Assembly: GCA_003169675.1 (NCBI GenBank)
Contig: PNAT01000164.1
Location: forward strand, 1-42,933
Source of the DNA: Acidimicrobiaceae bacterium
GTDB lineage: Bacteria > Actinomycetota > Acidimicrobiia > Acidimicrobiales > RAAP-2
Direction of reading: 5' to 3'
Length of the DNA stretch: 42,933 nt
Positions 1 to 7,493 of this stretch are shown here, in pieces (positions within the stretch are counted from its first letter, which is position 1; the number at the start of each line of letters is the position of its first letter). Both the position numbers and the translations under genes were made by a program. A model generated the notes under the pieces. That model ran no database searches and was not told the origin of the DNA. It saw only the letters and a program-made list of their open reading frames with translations.

Positions 1-420
1 CAGGACATGATGACCAGCTACTACCGCGACGATCTCCTCGGCTTGCCCGAAATGGCCGTGGTGGCGCGCCAACTCTGGGAGACCTCGGGATTGGGGCCCG
101 ACGACATGCAGGCCGCCATCCTCTACGACCACTTCACGCCCTACGTCCTCTACCAACTCGAGGAGCTCGGGTTCTGCGCCAAGGGAGAGGCCAAGGACTT
201 CGTGAGGGACGGACGCATCGGGTTGGGCGGCAGCCTCCCCATCAACACCCACGGCGGTCAGCTGGGCGAGGCCTATCTGCACGGGATGAACGGGATTGCC
301 GAGGGGGTGCGTCTGGTGCGCGGCACGTCGACCAACCAGGTGCCCGAACTTGAGCACGTGGTCGTCACGGCGGGGACCGGGGTCCCCACCAGCGGGCTGG
401 TCCTGGGCATCGACCGCTAG
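1..420 (+). CDS. thiolase-like / lipid-transfer protein, C-terminal part (cut by window edge)
   Basis: The frame is open to the left edge, so only the last ~139 residues are present. The motif NTHGG followed by HGMNGIAEGVRLVRG matches the C-terminal lobe of SCP-x/lipid-transfer-type thiolases, where the His of HGMN is part of the active site. The C-terminal Cys region of classical degradative thiolases (CxGGG) is absent; the end reads VTAGTGVPTSGLVLG, as in the thiolase-like lipid-transfer subgroup. Such proteins act in acyl-CoA or steroid side-chain degradation, often with a DUF35 partner, which is not visible here and may lie upstream. That fits the lipid-catabolic genes further along the window. 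The family call is firm; whether it acts as a thiolase or an aldolase is open. Confidence 0.8.
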   Translation, partial: QDMMTSYYRDDLLGLPEMAVVARQLWETSGLGPDDMQAAILYDHFTPYVLYQLEELGFCAKGEAKDFVRDGRIGLGGSLPINTHGGQLGEAYLHGMNGIAEGVRLVRGTSTNQVPELEHVVVTAGTGVPTSGLVLGIDR

Positions 421-470
421 GCACCAGGATTTTGCCCACGGCGACGTCGGTGTCTTACTATCCCGGTCTG

Positions 471-1238
471 ATGGATCTGGGCCGGCGGACCGCCATCAAG
501 GTTCCCGAGATCACGGCCTACTTCTGGATCACCAAGCTGCTGACCACCGCCATGGGCGAGGCCACAGCCGACTTCTTCGTTCTGCGCTACAACAAATTCC
601 TCATGGTGGCGTTGAGCGCGATCATTCTGGTGGTGACGCTGGCCATCCAGCTGGTGGCGGCCCGTTACGTGCCCTGGAAGTACTGGCTGGCCGTGGCCAT
701 GGTCGCTGTGTTCGGGACCATGGCCGCCGACGCGTTGCACATTCAGTTCAAGGTTCCCTACACCGCGTCAACGGCATTTTTTGCCGTGGTTCTGGCCGTC
801 GTCTTCTTCGTATGGCACAAGGTCGAAAAAACCCTTTCGATTCACAGCATCTTCACCCTCCAGCGTGAGCTCTTCTACTGGGCGGCCGTCCTGGCCACCT
901 TTGCCCTCGGCACGGCAGCCGGTGACCTGACCGCGCACACCATGGGACTGGGTTTCTTCCTCTCGGCCATGGCCTTCACGGGCATGATCCTGGTCCCCTC
1001 CCTGGGCTACCGGAGCTTCAAGATGAACGGGGTGCTGGCTTTCTGGATCGCCTACGTCCTGACGCGCCCGGTCGGCGCATCGTTCGCCGACTGGCTGGGC
1101 AAGGCCAAGAGGCTGACCGGCCTCGGATGGGGTGACGGCTGGGTGGCGCTCGGTCTGACGGTCTTGATCGTGATCTTCGTGGCCTACCTGACCGCCTCGC
1201 ACAAGGAGGACCCGACCGAGCACGCCGAGCTGGCGTAG
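471..1238 (+). CDS. uncharacterised multi-pass membrane protein (COG4705-like)
   Basis: About 255 residues with roughly seven hydrophobic segments. The N-terminus IKVPEITAYFWITKLLTTAMGE is the hallmark of the COG4705 'membrane-anchored protein' family, whose function is unknown to me. The related phrase LFYWAAVLATFALGTAAGD recurs about halfway, suggesting an internal duplication: both halves carry an F/YW...K/AT...GE/AAGD pattern. The start is uncertain. A TTG at 432 would add 13 residues, but the family usually begins close to the KVPE motif, so ATG 471 is chosen. No clear Shine-Dalgarno sequence precedes either start. The gene follows the thiolase fragment after about 50 bp without an obvious functional link. 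Confidence 0.75.
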   Translation: MDLGRRTAIKVPEITAYFWITKLLTTAMGEATADFFVLRYNKFLMVALSAIILVVTLAIQLVAARYVPWKYWLAVAMVAVFGTMAADALHIQFKVPYTASTAFFAVVLAVVFFVWHKVEKTLSIHSIFTLQRELFYWAAVLATFALGTAAGDLTAHTMGLGFFLSAMAFTGMILVPSLGYRSFKMNGVLAFWIAYVLTRPVGASFADWLGKAKRLTGLGWGDGWVALGLTVLIVIFVAYLTASHKEDPTEHAELA

Positions 1239-1297
1239 GAGCGGTTCGCTCAGACCGTCGCCATCCGTCTTCGGTGAGTCGCCGTGAATGCCAGGTG

Positions 1298-2284
1298 TTA
1301 TTTCCGCTTGGGGATCCCGCCCCGCAGCACGTCATCGACGCTGGCAGAGTCGTGAGCGGTGAGCCAGAGCCGAAGGAGGTGTCGCCGCCGATCCGCCTCG
1401 GAGTGGTCCACAAACTCCTCCCGGCAATGGAGGATTGTGGCGTTGGCCAGCAGCTGGATGTCGCCCGGCTCGAAATCCATCTCCAAGTAGTAATCCGGGT
1501 CATTGGCGATGCCCTCAATGAGGGTCATGGCTTCCTCTTGGGCTTCGGTCAAGCGTGGAACCTGAGGGTGGCGTTGGGCATCCCGGATGTACCAGCCGAT
1601 GTAGAAGAAACGGGGGGCGCCCGCAACATCGTTGAGCACGGGCAAGCTGAAATAGGGGTCCTCGCCCTTGGACTGCTCATCGTTGCGGTCCCAGAACATC
1701 GGCTCGTACAGCACCTCGAGCAGGTCGGGACGCCGGTGGAGGATCTCGTTGTAGACCCCGAGGGAGCTGGCAATGCGGCTCTCGCCTCCCGAGCGAGCCT
1801 TGGCCAGGCAGAGCAGGCCGACGATGTCCGAGCCATCGGTGTGGAAATCCTGGCGTTTGTTCGTCCGGTAGAGCCGCACGCCGGGATCGTTCCGCGCCAT
1901 CCCCTCGTCTCGCACGTGACCGAGCAAGGTGGCGTCGGCATCCTGCCCGACCGGTGTGCCGAGCTGGAGACCGAGCCCGACGTAGGCCAGCTCGATCTCA
2001 AATGGCGTGAGCTCCTCAAGGGGAAAGTCACGGAGGAGGATGAAGCCCTGTCCCCGCAGCAGGGCCTCCACCCAGGCCGTCACCCCCGGGCGCAGGACCG
2101 GGAGATCGAAGTCGCCGAGCTCGAGGGTCGCGGTCGTCCGGCCGGCAGCCCTGGCCCGGCCCGCGGCGGACACGATGGCCTGGCGCTCTGCTCGGGAGAG
2201 CCGCCAGGTCCACTTCGCCGGGTCTGCCACGTCGCCAGACCGCCAGACCGCCGGCGAGGCAAGCGGGGGACGGAGATCCTTCAC
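1298..2284 (-). CDS. TauD/TfdA-family Fe(II)/2-oxoglutarate-dependent oxygenase
   Basis: 328 residues. The facial triad is visible as HTD (His148, Asp150) and the distal His286 in ILHCREEF, followed by RRRHLLRLW, whose arginines (about 301-305) would bind the 2-oxoglutarate carboxylate. The pattern RRHLLRLWL is typical of the TauD/TfdA group. The substrate cannot be read from sequence. The GTG start overlaps the arsC stop by 4 bp (GTGA), so it is translationally coupled and is the last gene of the cadI-aquaporin-arsC-oxygenase operon. A role in arsenic metabolism, for example acting on an organoarsenical, is suggested only by this position. Other family members oxidise sulfonates, aryloxyacids or gamma-butyrobetaine. 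Confidence 0.85.
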   Translation of the reverse strand: MKDLRPPLASPAVWRSGDVADPAKWTWRLSRAERQAIVSAAGRARAAGRTTATLELGDFDLPVLRPGVTAWVEALLRGQGFILLRDFPLEELTPFEIELAYVGLGLQLGTPVGQDADATLLGHVRDEGMARNDPGVRLYRTNKRQDFHTDGSDIVGLLCLAKARSGGESRIASSLGVYNEILHRRPDLLEVLYEPMFWDRNDEQSKGEDPYFSLPVLNDVAGAPRFFYIGWYIRDAQRHPQVPRLTEAQEEAMTLIEGIANDPDYYLEMDFEPGDIQLLANATILHCREEFVDHSEADRRRHLLRLWLTAHDSASVDDVLRGGIPKRK

Positions 2285-2691
2285 GTCGCCGCCGCGCCGA
2301 GGATCTCACCCAGGAGGTCGCGTACCCGACGGTCGATCTCTTCGATGATCGGTCGAACGGCGTCAATCGGCTGGCCGGCCGGGTCGTCGAGCTCCCAGTC
2401 CACGTACCGCTTGCCGGGATAGACCGGGCAGGTGTCGCCGCACCCCATGGTCACGATCACGTCGGCTTCCCGGGCCAGCTCGTCAGTCAGCGGCTTGGGG
2501 AATTCCTTGCTCGGATCGAGACCGCGTTCAACCAGGAGGGCGACGACCGATGGGTTCAGCTCATGGCCCGGTTCTGACCCGGCGGAGTGCACGTCAATGC
2601 GACCCTGTGCGTAATGGTCCAGCAGCACCCGGGCCGCCAGGCTCCGTCCCGCATTGTGAATGCACAGGAACAGCACGACGGGTGGCTCCAT
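2281..2691 (-). CDS. arsC: arsenate reductase, low-molecular-weight phosphatase fold
   Basis: 136 residues. The P-loop C10-IHNAGRS (CX5R type) at the N-terminus and the late WELDDP segment, which carries the general-acid Asp, identify the LMW-PTP arsenate reductase family. It reduces As(V) to As(III) in the cytoplasm. Two further cysteines, C84 and C88 in MGCGDTCP, are placed to act as resolving thiols, pointing to thioredoxin coupling, though actinobacterial enzymes may use mycothiol. Its ATG overlaps the aquaporin stop by one base (TGATG) and its stop overlaps the oxygenase start, so the genes are tightly coupled. Its product, arsenite, would leave through the neighbouring channel protein. 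Confidence 0.93.
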   Translation of the reverse strand: MEPPVVLFLCIHNAGRSLAARVLLDHYAQGRIDVHSAGSEPGHELNPSVVALLVERGLDPSKEFPKPLTDELAREADVIVTMGCGDTCPVYPGKRYVDWELDDPAGQPIDAVRPIIEEIDRRVRDLLGEILGAAAT

Positions 2692-3428
2692 CAGGGCGTC
2701 ACCTCTGAATTCGGGTGGAGCTGGTGCGGGACCACGACATCAGCCGCCTCAGCTTTCGTCACCCCGGGGTAGAGCACCATGATCACGCCATAGGCCAAGA
2801 GCCCCCCGACAATCTGGGCCGCCACGAAGACGGGGACCGACGATGGGGCAATGCCGGCGAAGGTGTCAGAGAGCATGCGCCCCACACTGATGGCCGGGTT
2901 GGCGAAGCTGGTGGAACTGGTGAAGAAGTAGGCCGCGCCGATGTAGGACCCTACGGCCGCCGCCGCCGCGCTGCTGCCCCGCCCGCTGCGGGCCAGGGCG
3001 AAGATCACCAGGATGAGTCCGAGCGTGGCCACCACTTCGGAAAGGAAGTGGGCCCCGCTGGCCCGATGGTGGGTCGAGATGCTGACCGCCGCTTTGGAGA
3101 ACATGAGGTTGGCCACTACGGCCCCGCCACAACAACCAGCCACCTGGGCCGGTAGGTACAAGAGGGCATCCCGCCATTTCAACCCGCCGAATGAGGCGTC
3201 AACGAACGACACCACCGGATTGAAGTGTGCGCCCGAGACCGGGCCGACCATCAAGATGAGCGCGTAGAGCCCCGCTGCGGTCGCCGCTGCGTTCTCCAGG
3301 AGCTCCAGGCCGATGTTGCCCGGCGAGAGCTGGCGGGCGGCAATACCCGAGCCGATGACGACGGCCGCCAGAAAGGCCGAACCGATGAACTCGGCGCTTA
3401 CACGCCGCCACAATGCCAGTTCATTCAT
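2691..3428 (-). CDS. aquaglyceroporin-like MIP channel, probable arsenite exit route (AqpS-like)
   Basis: 245 residues with about six transmembrane segments and the two half-helix signatures SGAHFNPVV (NPV at 70-72, a variant of NPA) and SFANPAISVG (NPA at 177-179). The residue right after the second NPA is Ile180, where water- and glycerol-selective channels carry the selectivity-filter Arg. Losing that Arg widens the pore and resembles AqpS of rhizobial ars operons, which passes arsenite. No ArsB or Acr3 pump gene is seen nearby, so downhill flow of arsenite through this channel after ArsC action is the likely detoxification route. The gene lies between cadI/arsI and arsC in one operon. Confidence 0.88.
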   Translation of the reverse strand: MNELALWRRVSAEFIGSAFLAAVVIGSGIAARQLSPGNIGLELLENAAATAAGLYALILMVGPVSGAHFNPVVSFVDASFGGLKWRDALLYLPAQVAGCCGGAVVANLMFSKAAVSISTHHRASGAHFLSEVVATLGLILVIFALARSGRGSSAAAAAVGSYIGAAYFFTSSTSFANPAISVGRMLSDTFAGIAPSSVPVFVAAQIVGGLLAYGVIMVLYPGVTKAEAADVVVPHQLHPNSEVTP

Positions 3429-3464
3429 GTGATGGACGACTCGGTGGGACGTCCACTCACAGGC

Positions 3465-3911
3465 TCAGCAGCATGCAGACGGAGCGGACGGTGCAGTGGA
3501 CGCCGTTGCACAGCCCAATCCGGTCTCATCTGGAGCATCGGCCAACACGGAGTAGTACTCCCACGGCGCACCGTCTGGATCGTTGGACCAGACCTTGTCC
3601 TGGACGGCGAAGCAGCACGTGGTTGCCTCCTGGACGTCCGTTGGCAAGCCTTCGCCGCTCAGGCGGCTGATGGCGGCGTGCACCTCATCGGTCGTCTCGA
3701 CCTCGACCCCCAGGTGGTTGAGAGCGCCTTCGACGCCCGCCCCCCGAGCGCCTGGGTTCTCAATCAGGACCAGCTTGAGCGGGGGGTCGGCGATGGCGAA
3801 ATTGGCGTAGCCGGGGCGGCGCTTGGCCGGGACGGCCGCAAAGAGCTTGGAGTAGTAGTCGACCGCGACGTCAATGTCTGAGACGTTGAGGGCAAGTTGG
3901 ACACGGGACAC
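3465..3911 (-). CDS. cadI: VOC-family ArsI/CadI-like protein (C-As lyase candidate)
   Basis: 148 residues with one glyoxalase/bleomycin-resistance (VOC) fold. The opening MSRVQLALNV and the middle RPGYANFAIADPPLKLVL are almost the sequence I remember for mycobacterial CadI. The vicinal pair C99-C100 in TTCCFAVQDKVW is the hallmark of ArsI, the dioxygenase that cleaves the C-As bond of trivalent methyl- and aryl-arsenicals. Gln5, His66 and Glu118 sit where VOC metal ligands are expected. A second CC pair ends the protein. The GTG start is preceded by GGAGG. It is the first gene of the arsenic operon and diverges from arsR across a short operator region. Confidence 0.9.
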   Translation of the reverse strand: MSRVQLALNVSDIDVAVDYYSKLFAAVPAKRRPGYANFAIADPPLKLVLIENPGARGAGVEGALNHLGVEVETTDEVHAAISRLSGEGLPTDVQEATTCCFAVQDKVWSNDPDGAPWEYYSVLADAPDETGLGCATASTAPSAPSACC

Positions 3912-3926
3912 GGGACGCCTCCATTA

Positions 3927-3964
3927 GTATCGATATCTGTCGATACATGTATATTGATCGATAC
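3927..3964. promoter_or_regulatory. probable ArsR operator in the cadI/arsR divergent region
   Basis: The 81-bp gap between the two divergent starts is AT-rich against its surroundings. It holds an inverted repeat GTATCGA-N6-TCGATAC (3927-3946) plus another TCGATAC at 3958-3964, exactly 18 bp after the second arm. Such symmetric TTGAT/ATCGAT-type sequences are typical ArsR-family sites. Binding here would repress both cadI and arsR. This is inferred from symmetry and position. Confidence 0.7.
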
Positions 3965-3992
3965 ATTCACGAATGTCAATGGGAGAATAGCC

Positions 3993-4337
3993 ATGACCAA
4001 GCGAACAGCCATACTCGAATCGCCCGCACCATGCTGCCCCTCGATCCTGGCCTCACCGCTTGACGCCGAGGAAGCGGCCGGACTGGCGCTGGGGTTCACG
4101 GCGTTGGCTGACCCGGTACGACTTCAGGTACTGAGCATCCTGGCGGCGGCTCCCGAAGGCGAAGTGTGTGTCTGTGAGTTCGTGGAACCACTGGGAAAGA
4201 GCCAGCCCACGGTGTCACATCACCTCAAGATCCTGGCTGATGCCGGCCTGGTGCACGGCGAGCGACGGAGTAAGTGGGTTTACTACTCGTTGGACCGTGA
4301 CCGCCTGGCCGATCTGCGGTCGGCCATCGACACCTGA
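3993..4337 (+). CDS. arsR: ArsR-family metalloregulator
   Basis: 114 residues, winged helix-turn-helix. FTALADPVRLQVLSIL and the recognition region GKSQPTVSHHLKILADAGLV are diagnostic. EVCVCEFVEP contains the CxC of the classical ArsR arsenite site (ELCVCDL type), and a CC pair lies in the N-terminal tail (APCCPS), so As(III) or Cd(II) sensing is likely. The ATG at 3993 is chosen because GGGAGA lies 7 bp before it; a longer open frame starting near 3897 would cross the operator. It should repress the divergent cadI operon and itself, released by trivalent arsenic. Confidence 0.92.
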   Translation: MTKRTAILESPAPCCPSILASPLDAEEAAGLALGFTALADPVRLQVLSILAAAPEGEVCVCEFVEPLGKSQPTVSHHLKILADAGLVHGERRSKWVYYSLDRDRLADLRSAIDT

Positions 4338-4409
4338 ACGGGACGTTGCCCTCCCGATTCGCTGCCGTAGGATTGCCCTTCCGACACCGGCCAGATGAGG
4401 GGGAGTGGA

Positions 4410-4790
4410 ATGGATGTCCGTTCGGCCCGAGACGTAGTTCCGGTGGTGGAGCATGCAGGAACCGTCCCCGTGTGGTGGCTCATAGAGCCACGCGAATTGC
4501 ACGATGCGACATCAGGCGGATTTCTCGAGCTGGTGAGTGAATGGGAGGTGGCGGGAGGCGGGCTGGTCGATCCACACTCGCATCCCACCCACGAGTTCTA
4601 TTACATCATTTCGGGACGCGGCATCATGAAGATCGCCGATGAGGAACGTGAAGTGGGGCAAGGAGACCTGATTCGAATTCCGCCCGACGCGGTCCACAGC
4701 ATCTGGCCGATCACGAAGAACGCAGGGTTGCGCGGCCTGGCCTTCGCCATCGGAATCGAAGGAACGAAGCCGGTCGATTACACCAGTTGA
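4410..4790 (+). CDS. small cupin-domain protein
   Basis: About 126 residues, single cupin barrel. The first cupin motif reads DPHSHPTHEFYYIISGRG (G-X5-HXH-X3-4-E-X6-G) and the second DLIRIPPDAVHSIWP, so a metal site of two or three His and one Glu is intact. The enzymatic role cannot be told from sequence; close relatives include auxin-binding-like and mannose-6-phosphate-isomerase-like cupins. ATG 4410 follows AGGGGGAG closely; an ATG five codons upstream at 4395 overlaps that Shine-Dalgarno sequence. It lies 72 bp after arsR on the same strand and may be co-transcribed, so an arsenic-linked function is possible but unproven. Confidence 0.8.
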   Translation: MDVRSARDVVPVVEHAGTVPVWWLIEPRELHDATSGGFLELVSEWEVAGGGLVDPHSHPTHEFYYIISGRGIMKIADEEREVGQGDLIRIPPDAVHSIWPITKNAGLRGLAFAIGIEGTKPVDYTS

Positions 4791-4939
4791 CCTCAGCACA
4801 TCGCCGGGGTGATGACCGCCATCGGCATGATCGGACTCCCGTCGTGAGAGTGGCCGGTCGTCCTGGCAACTGTCGGCGGTTGGGGCACCAGTTCTCTCCC
4901 CGCTCAGCCCCTATTGGGTAGACCGTGTGGATTCGGAGG

Positions 4940-5683
4940 TCAGCCGGCCACGACGAGCCGGAGTCCGGCATCGAGCGATTTCCGGGCCATGAGGTCGCCA
5001 TGGCGCCGGTGCCATTCTCCGCTGGCCAGGTCCTCGGCCAACCGGGCCATTCCGGAGTCGACGAGTGCGGCTTCAAGTCGGGCAAAGCCCGAGGTGCTGG
5101 CTCGGATCGAGGGCTCAAGGAAGAGCTCGGGGCGGTTCCAGTAGGCCAGGATGAAACCGTCCGTGCAGTCGGCCGGCACCGGGACAATCTCGACGCGGTC
5201 GGCCTGCAGCGCGCCGACGACGGCATCGAGTGGCACGGCATCGGCCATTCCGATGATGGCCGGCACGTAGTCCTGAAAGATCCACAGTGCATCGTGCACC
5301 GCCGGGTCGAAGGTGAAGACCACCTGGCGGCGGGCCACCCGGCGCATCTCGGCCAATCCCAGCTCCAGATCGCTCCAATGATGCACCGTCATGAGGGCCA
5401 GGGCGACGTCGAAGGTCCCGGTGGGGAAGGGCAGGCACTCAGCGTGTGCCCGAATGGCCGGCCCCGAGCCCGTTGGGCGCTGACCGATCATGACGGCGGA
5501 GGGCTCCACCGCCACCATGGTGCGATGGGAGTCTTCATACGAACCGGTACCGGCGCCCACATTGAGGATCCGGTCGGCAAGGCCGACCGAGGCCCAGATC
5601 TGCGCCGCGATGCGCGGATCAGGGAGACGATGGTTGGTGTAGCCGAGGCCGATGGTGTCGTAGAGACCACCAGGGTGCGTCAC
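4940..5683 (-). CDS. class I SAM-dependent methyltransferase
   Basis: 247 residues. Motif I ILNVGAGTGSYE (about 39-50), the acidic end of strand 2 (VAVEPS), and the motif IV/post region FDVALALMTVHHW identify a Rossmann-fold methyltransferase of the methyltransf_11/ubiE-like type. The substrate is unknown. The GTG start overlaps the stop of the upstream FadD17-like gene by 4 bp (GTGA), so the pair is translationally coupled. This hints that the methyl acceptor could be related to the acid the ligase activates, but that is only a guess. It ends convergent with the cupin gene; the 149 bp between them (4791-4939) hold no clear hairpin or gene. Confidence 0.85.
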   Translation of the reverse strand: MTHPGGLYDTIGLGYTNHRLPDPRIAAQIWASVGLADRILNVGAGTGSYEDSHRTMVAVEPSAVMIGQRPTGSGPAIRAHAECLPFPTGTFDVALALMTVHHWSDLELGLAEMRRVARRQVVFTFDPAVHDALWIFQDYVPAIIGMADAVPLDAVVGALQADRVEIVPVPADCTDGFILAYWNRPELFLEPSIRASTSGFARLEAALVDSGMARLAEDLASGEWHRRHGDLMARKSLDAGLRLVVAG

Positions 5684-7356
5684 AAGACACGCTCACCCAC
5701 GGAAGCCTCGAGCATCTTGGCGCCTTCCTCACCCAGGACTTCGTAGCGGCCGCCCTTCTGGGGTTGCCAGAGTACGGGGTCAGTGCAATTCCACCGTTCG
5801 GCCCGGAGCGCGCGCTTGAGCACCTTGTTGGTGGCGGTGATGGGCAGCTCCTCCATCATGCGGACGAAGCGGGGCGCCCACTTGGTCCCCATGTCGCCCT
5901 GGACGGACAAGAACTCGGCCAGGCCGTCCGCATCGATGCGATCGAGTCCAGGCCGCACCTGCACCGCGGCCATCACCTGATCACCCACCACCGGGTCGGG
6001 CACGGCGTACACCGCGGCCAGGATCACGTCAGGGTGCCGTTGCAGGATGCGCTCAATGGGGGCCGAAGCGAAATTTTCCCCGTCGACCCGGAGCCAGTCG
6101 TGGTCGCGCCCGGCGAAGTAGAAGAAGCCGTCCGCATCCCGGTAGGCCAGGTCGCCGGTCCAGTACCAGCCGTCGCGCAACCGGGCCCGCTGGGCCTCGT
6201 CATTGCGCCAGTAACCCTCGAATCCCACGCCGCCCGTCTTCGACACCAGCTCGCCTATGGCGGCCTCGGCGTTGAGGATCCGGCCTTGGGCATCGAAGGT
6301 GGCCGGCGGGCACTCCTCCCCGGTGCCGGCGTCGAGGACGACGGTGCCTTCGGGCGCGCGGCCCAATGCCCCCGCCGGCGTGTCGGGCGTACGGGCCACG
6401 GTGGCGCCACCCTCGGTGGATCCATAGGCGTCGGTGACGTTGACCCCGAAGCGCGCCGCGAAGCGGGCCACATCGTCGGCCGATCCTTCGTTCCCAAAGG
6501 CCCGGACGAGCGGGTTCTCGGCATCGTCGGGACGCTCGGGTGTGGCCAGGATGTAGGCCAGTGGTTTGCCCACGTAATTGAAGTAGGTGGCTCCGGCCGC
6601 CCGTACGTCGGGCAGAAAGCCGGAGGCGGAGAACCGGCCCGATGCGGGCAACGCCACCGTGGAACCAGCCATCAAGGCGGGCCCCCAGCCGGCCATCAGG
6701 GCATTGGAGTGGAAAAGCGGCATGGAGAGGTAGCAGACGTCGTCGGCGGTCAGCTCGAACATCTGGGCCACGATGGCGCCGATGCGGGCCAGCCGCCCTT
6801 GGCTGCACAGGCACGCCTTGGGCGCGCCCGACGTGCCGGAGGTGAAGAGGAGATAGCCCAGGCTTTCTGGCGTGATGTCCGGATCGATCACGCTGGCCGC
6901 GGTGGCGTCGGCGAAGGGTTGCAGGGCGCGCGGGGCTGCAGGCGTATCGAGGACGAGGACTCGGGGATTGTCAGGCGTGACGGTGCCGATGCCCTCCCCG
7001 ATGCGCGCCCCCTCGACCAGGGGGAGATAGGTGGAGTCGGTGACCAGGAACTGGCACTCGGTGTGGGAGAGGTCGCGGGCCAACTCGTCACCGCGGTGGG
7101 TGGGATTGCCCCCGACCAGGACGGCGCCGACCAGGGCGGCCGCCTCCATCCAGAAGATGAACTCGGACACGTTGTCCAAGAGGAGGGCCACATGGAACGG
7201 GCCCGGGGAGCGGCGGGCGAGGAGCCAGGCCGCCCTCTGCGCGGCCAGGCGGGCCACCTCGGCATGGGTGAGGCGCTGATCTCCGGCGATGAGGCCCACC
7301 GAGGTGTCATCGGCCCGGAGGAGTACGGCCTGGGCAATCGTCTCCGGCTGGTTCAC
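5680..7356 (-). CDS. acyl-CoA synthetase, FadD17-like
   Basis: 558 residues, ANL adenylate-forming superfamily. The AMP-binding P-loop LLFTSGTSGAPKA lies near 168-180, DAYGSTEGG is the adenine motif, YWTGDLAYRDADGFFYFAGR is the hinge region, and the catalytic Lys is in TNKVLKRALR near 515. The phrases CYLSMPLFHSNALMAGWGPAL, NYVGKPLAYILATPE, FGNEGS and WLRVDGENFASAPIERIL closely follow mycobacterial FadD17 as I remember it, a ligase in the cholesterol-induced KstR regulon. The reaction is acid + ATP + CoA to acyl-CoA; a long-chain or steroid side-chain acid is likely. The GTG start has GGAG about 8 bp upstream, and a KstR-like motif lies ~45 bp further up. Confidence 0.88.
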   Translation of the reverse strand: MNQPETIAQAVLLRADDTSVGLIAGDQRLTHAEVARLAAQRAAWLLARRSPGPFHVALLLDNVSEFIFWMEAAALVGAVLVGGNPTHRGDELARDLSHTECQFLVTDSTYLPLVEGARIGEGIGTVTPDNPRVLVLDTPAAPRALQPFADATAASVIDPDITPESLGYLLFTSGTSGAPKACLCSQGRLARIGAIVAQMFELTADDVCYLSMPLFHSNALMAGWGPALMAGSTVALPASGRFSASGFLPDVRAAGATYFNYVGKPLAYILATPERPDDAENPLVRAFGNEGSADDVARFAARFGVNVTDAYGSTEGGATVARTPDTPAGALGRAPEGTVVLDAGTGEECPPATFDAQGRILNAEAAIGELVSKTGGVGFEGYWRNDEAQRARLRDGWYWTGDLAYRDADGFFYFAGRDHDWLRVDGENFASAPIERILQRHPDVILAAVYAVPDPVVGDQVMAAVQVRPGLDRIDADGLAEFLSVQGDMGTKWAPRFVRMMEELPITATNKVLKRALRAERWNCTDPVLWQPQKGGRYEVLGEEGAKMLEASVGERVL

Positions 7357-7399
7357 TTCATCTCCGAACGTCGCTGACCTGGGAGGGGACCCTCATTAT

Positions 7400-7413
7400 T
7401 GGAACACGTTGCA
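7400..7413. promoter_or_regulatory. KstR-like operator between fadD17-like and luciferase-like genes
   Basis: TGGAACACGTTGCA matches the mycobacterial KstR consensus TnnAACnnGTTnnA at every fixed position. It sits in the divergent gap, 44 bp upstream of the FadD17-like start and 80 bp upstream of the luciferase-like start, so one TetR-type repressor could control both. The consensus is quoted from memory. Confidence 0.6.
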
Positions 7414-7493
7414 TTTTAGTCCATGCCGTGTTACCTTCGCTTGCACGCCCCGCGGACTGGACCGCGGCACCGTACGGGAGGACTTCTCACCCC

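Noticed and set aside
1239-1251. Small GAGCG-GTT-CGCTC hairpin after the COG4705 gene as a terminator
   Set aside because: Five-bp stem, no T-run; too weak to call.
1274-2422. 382-codon plus-strand open frame opposite the oxygenase and arsC
   Set aside because: Shadow of two well-supported minus-strand genes.
5764-7377. Long plus-strand open frame (537 codons) opposite the FadD17-like gene
   Set aside because: It is a high-GC mirror frame with His/Gly/Arg-rich composition and no domain; the minus-strand gene is unmistakable.
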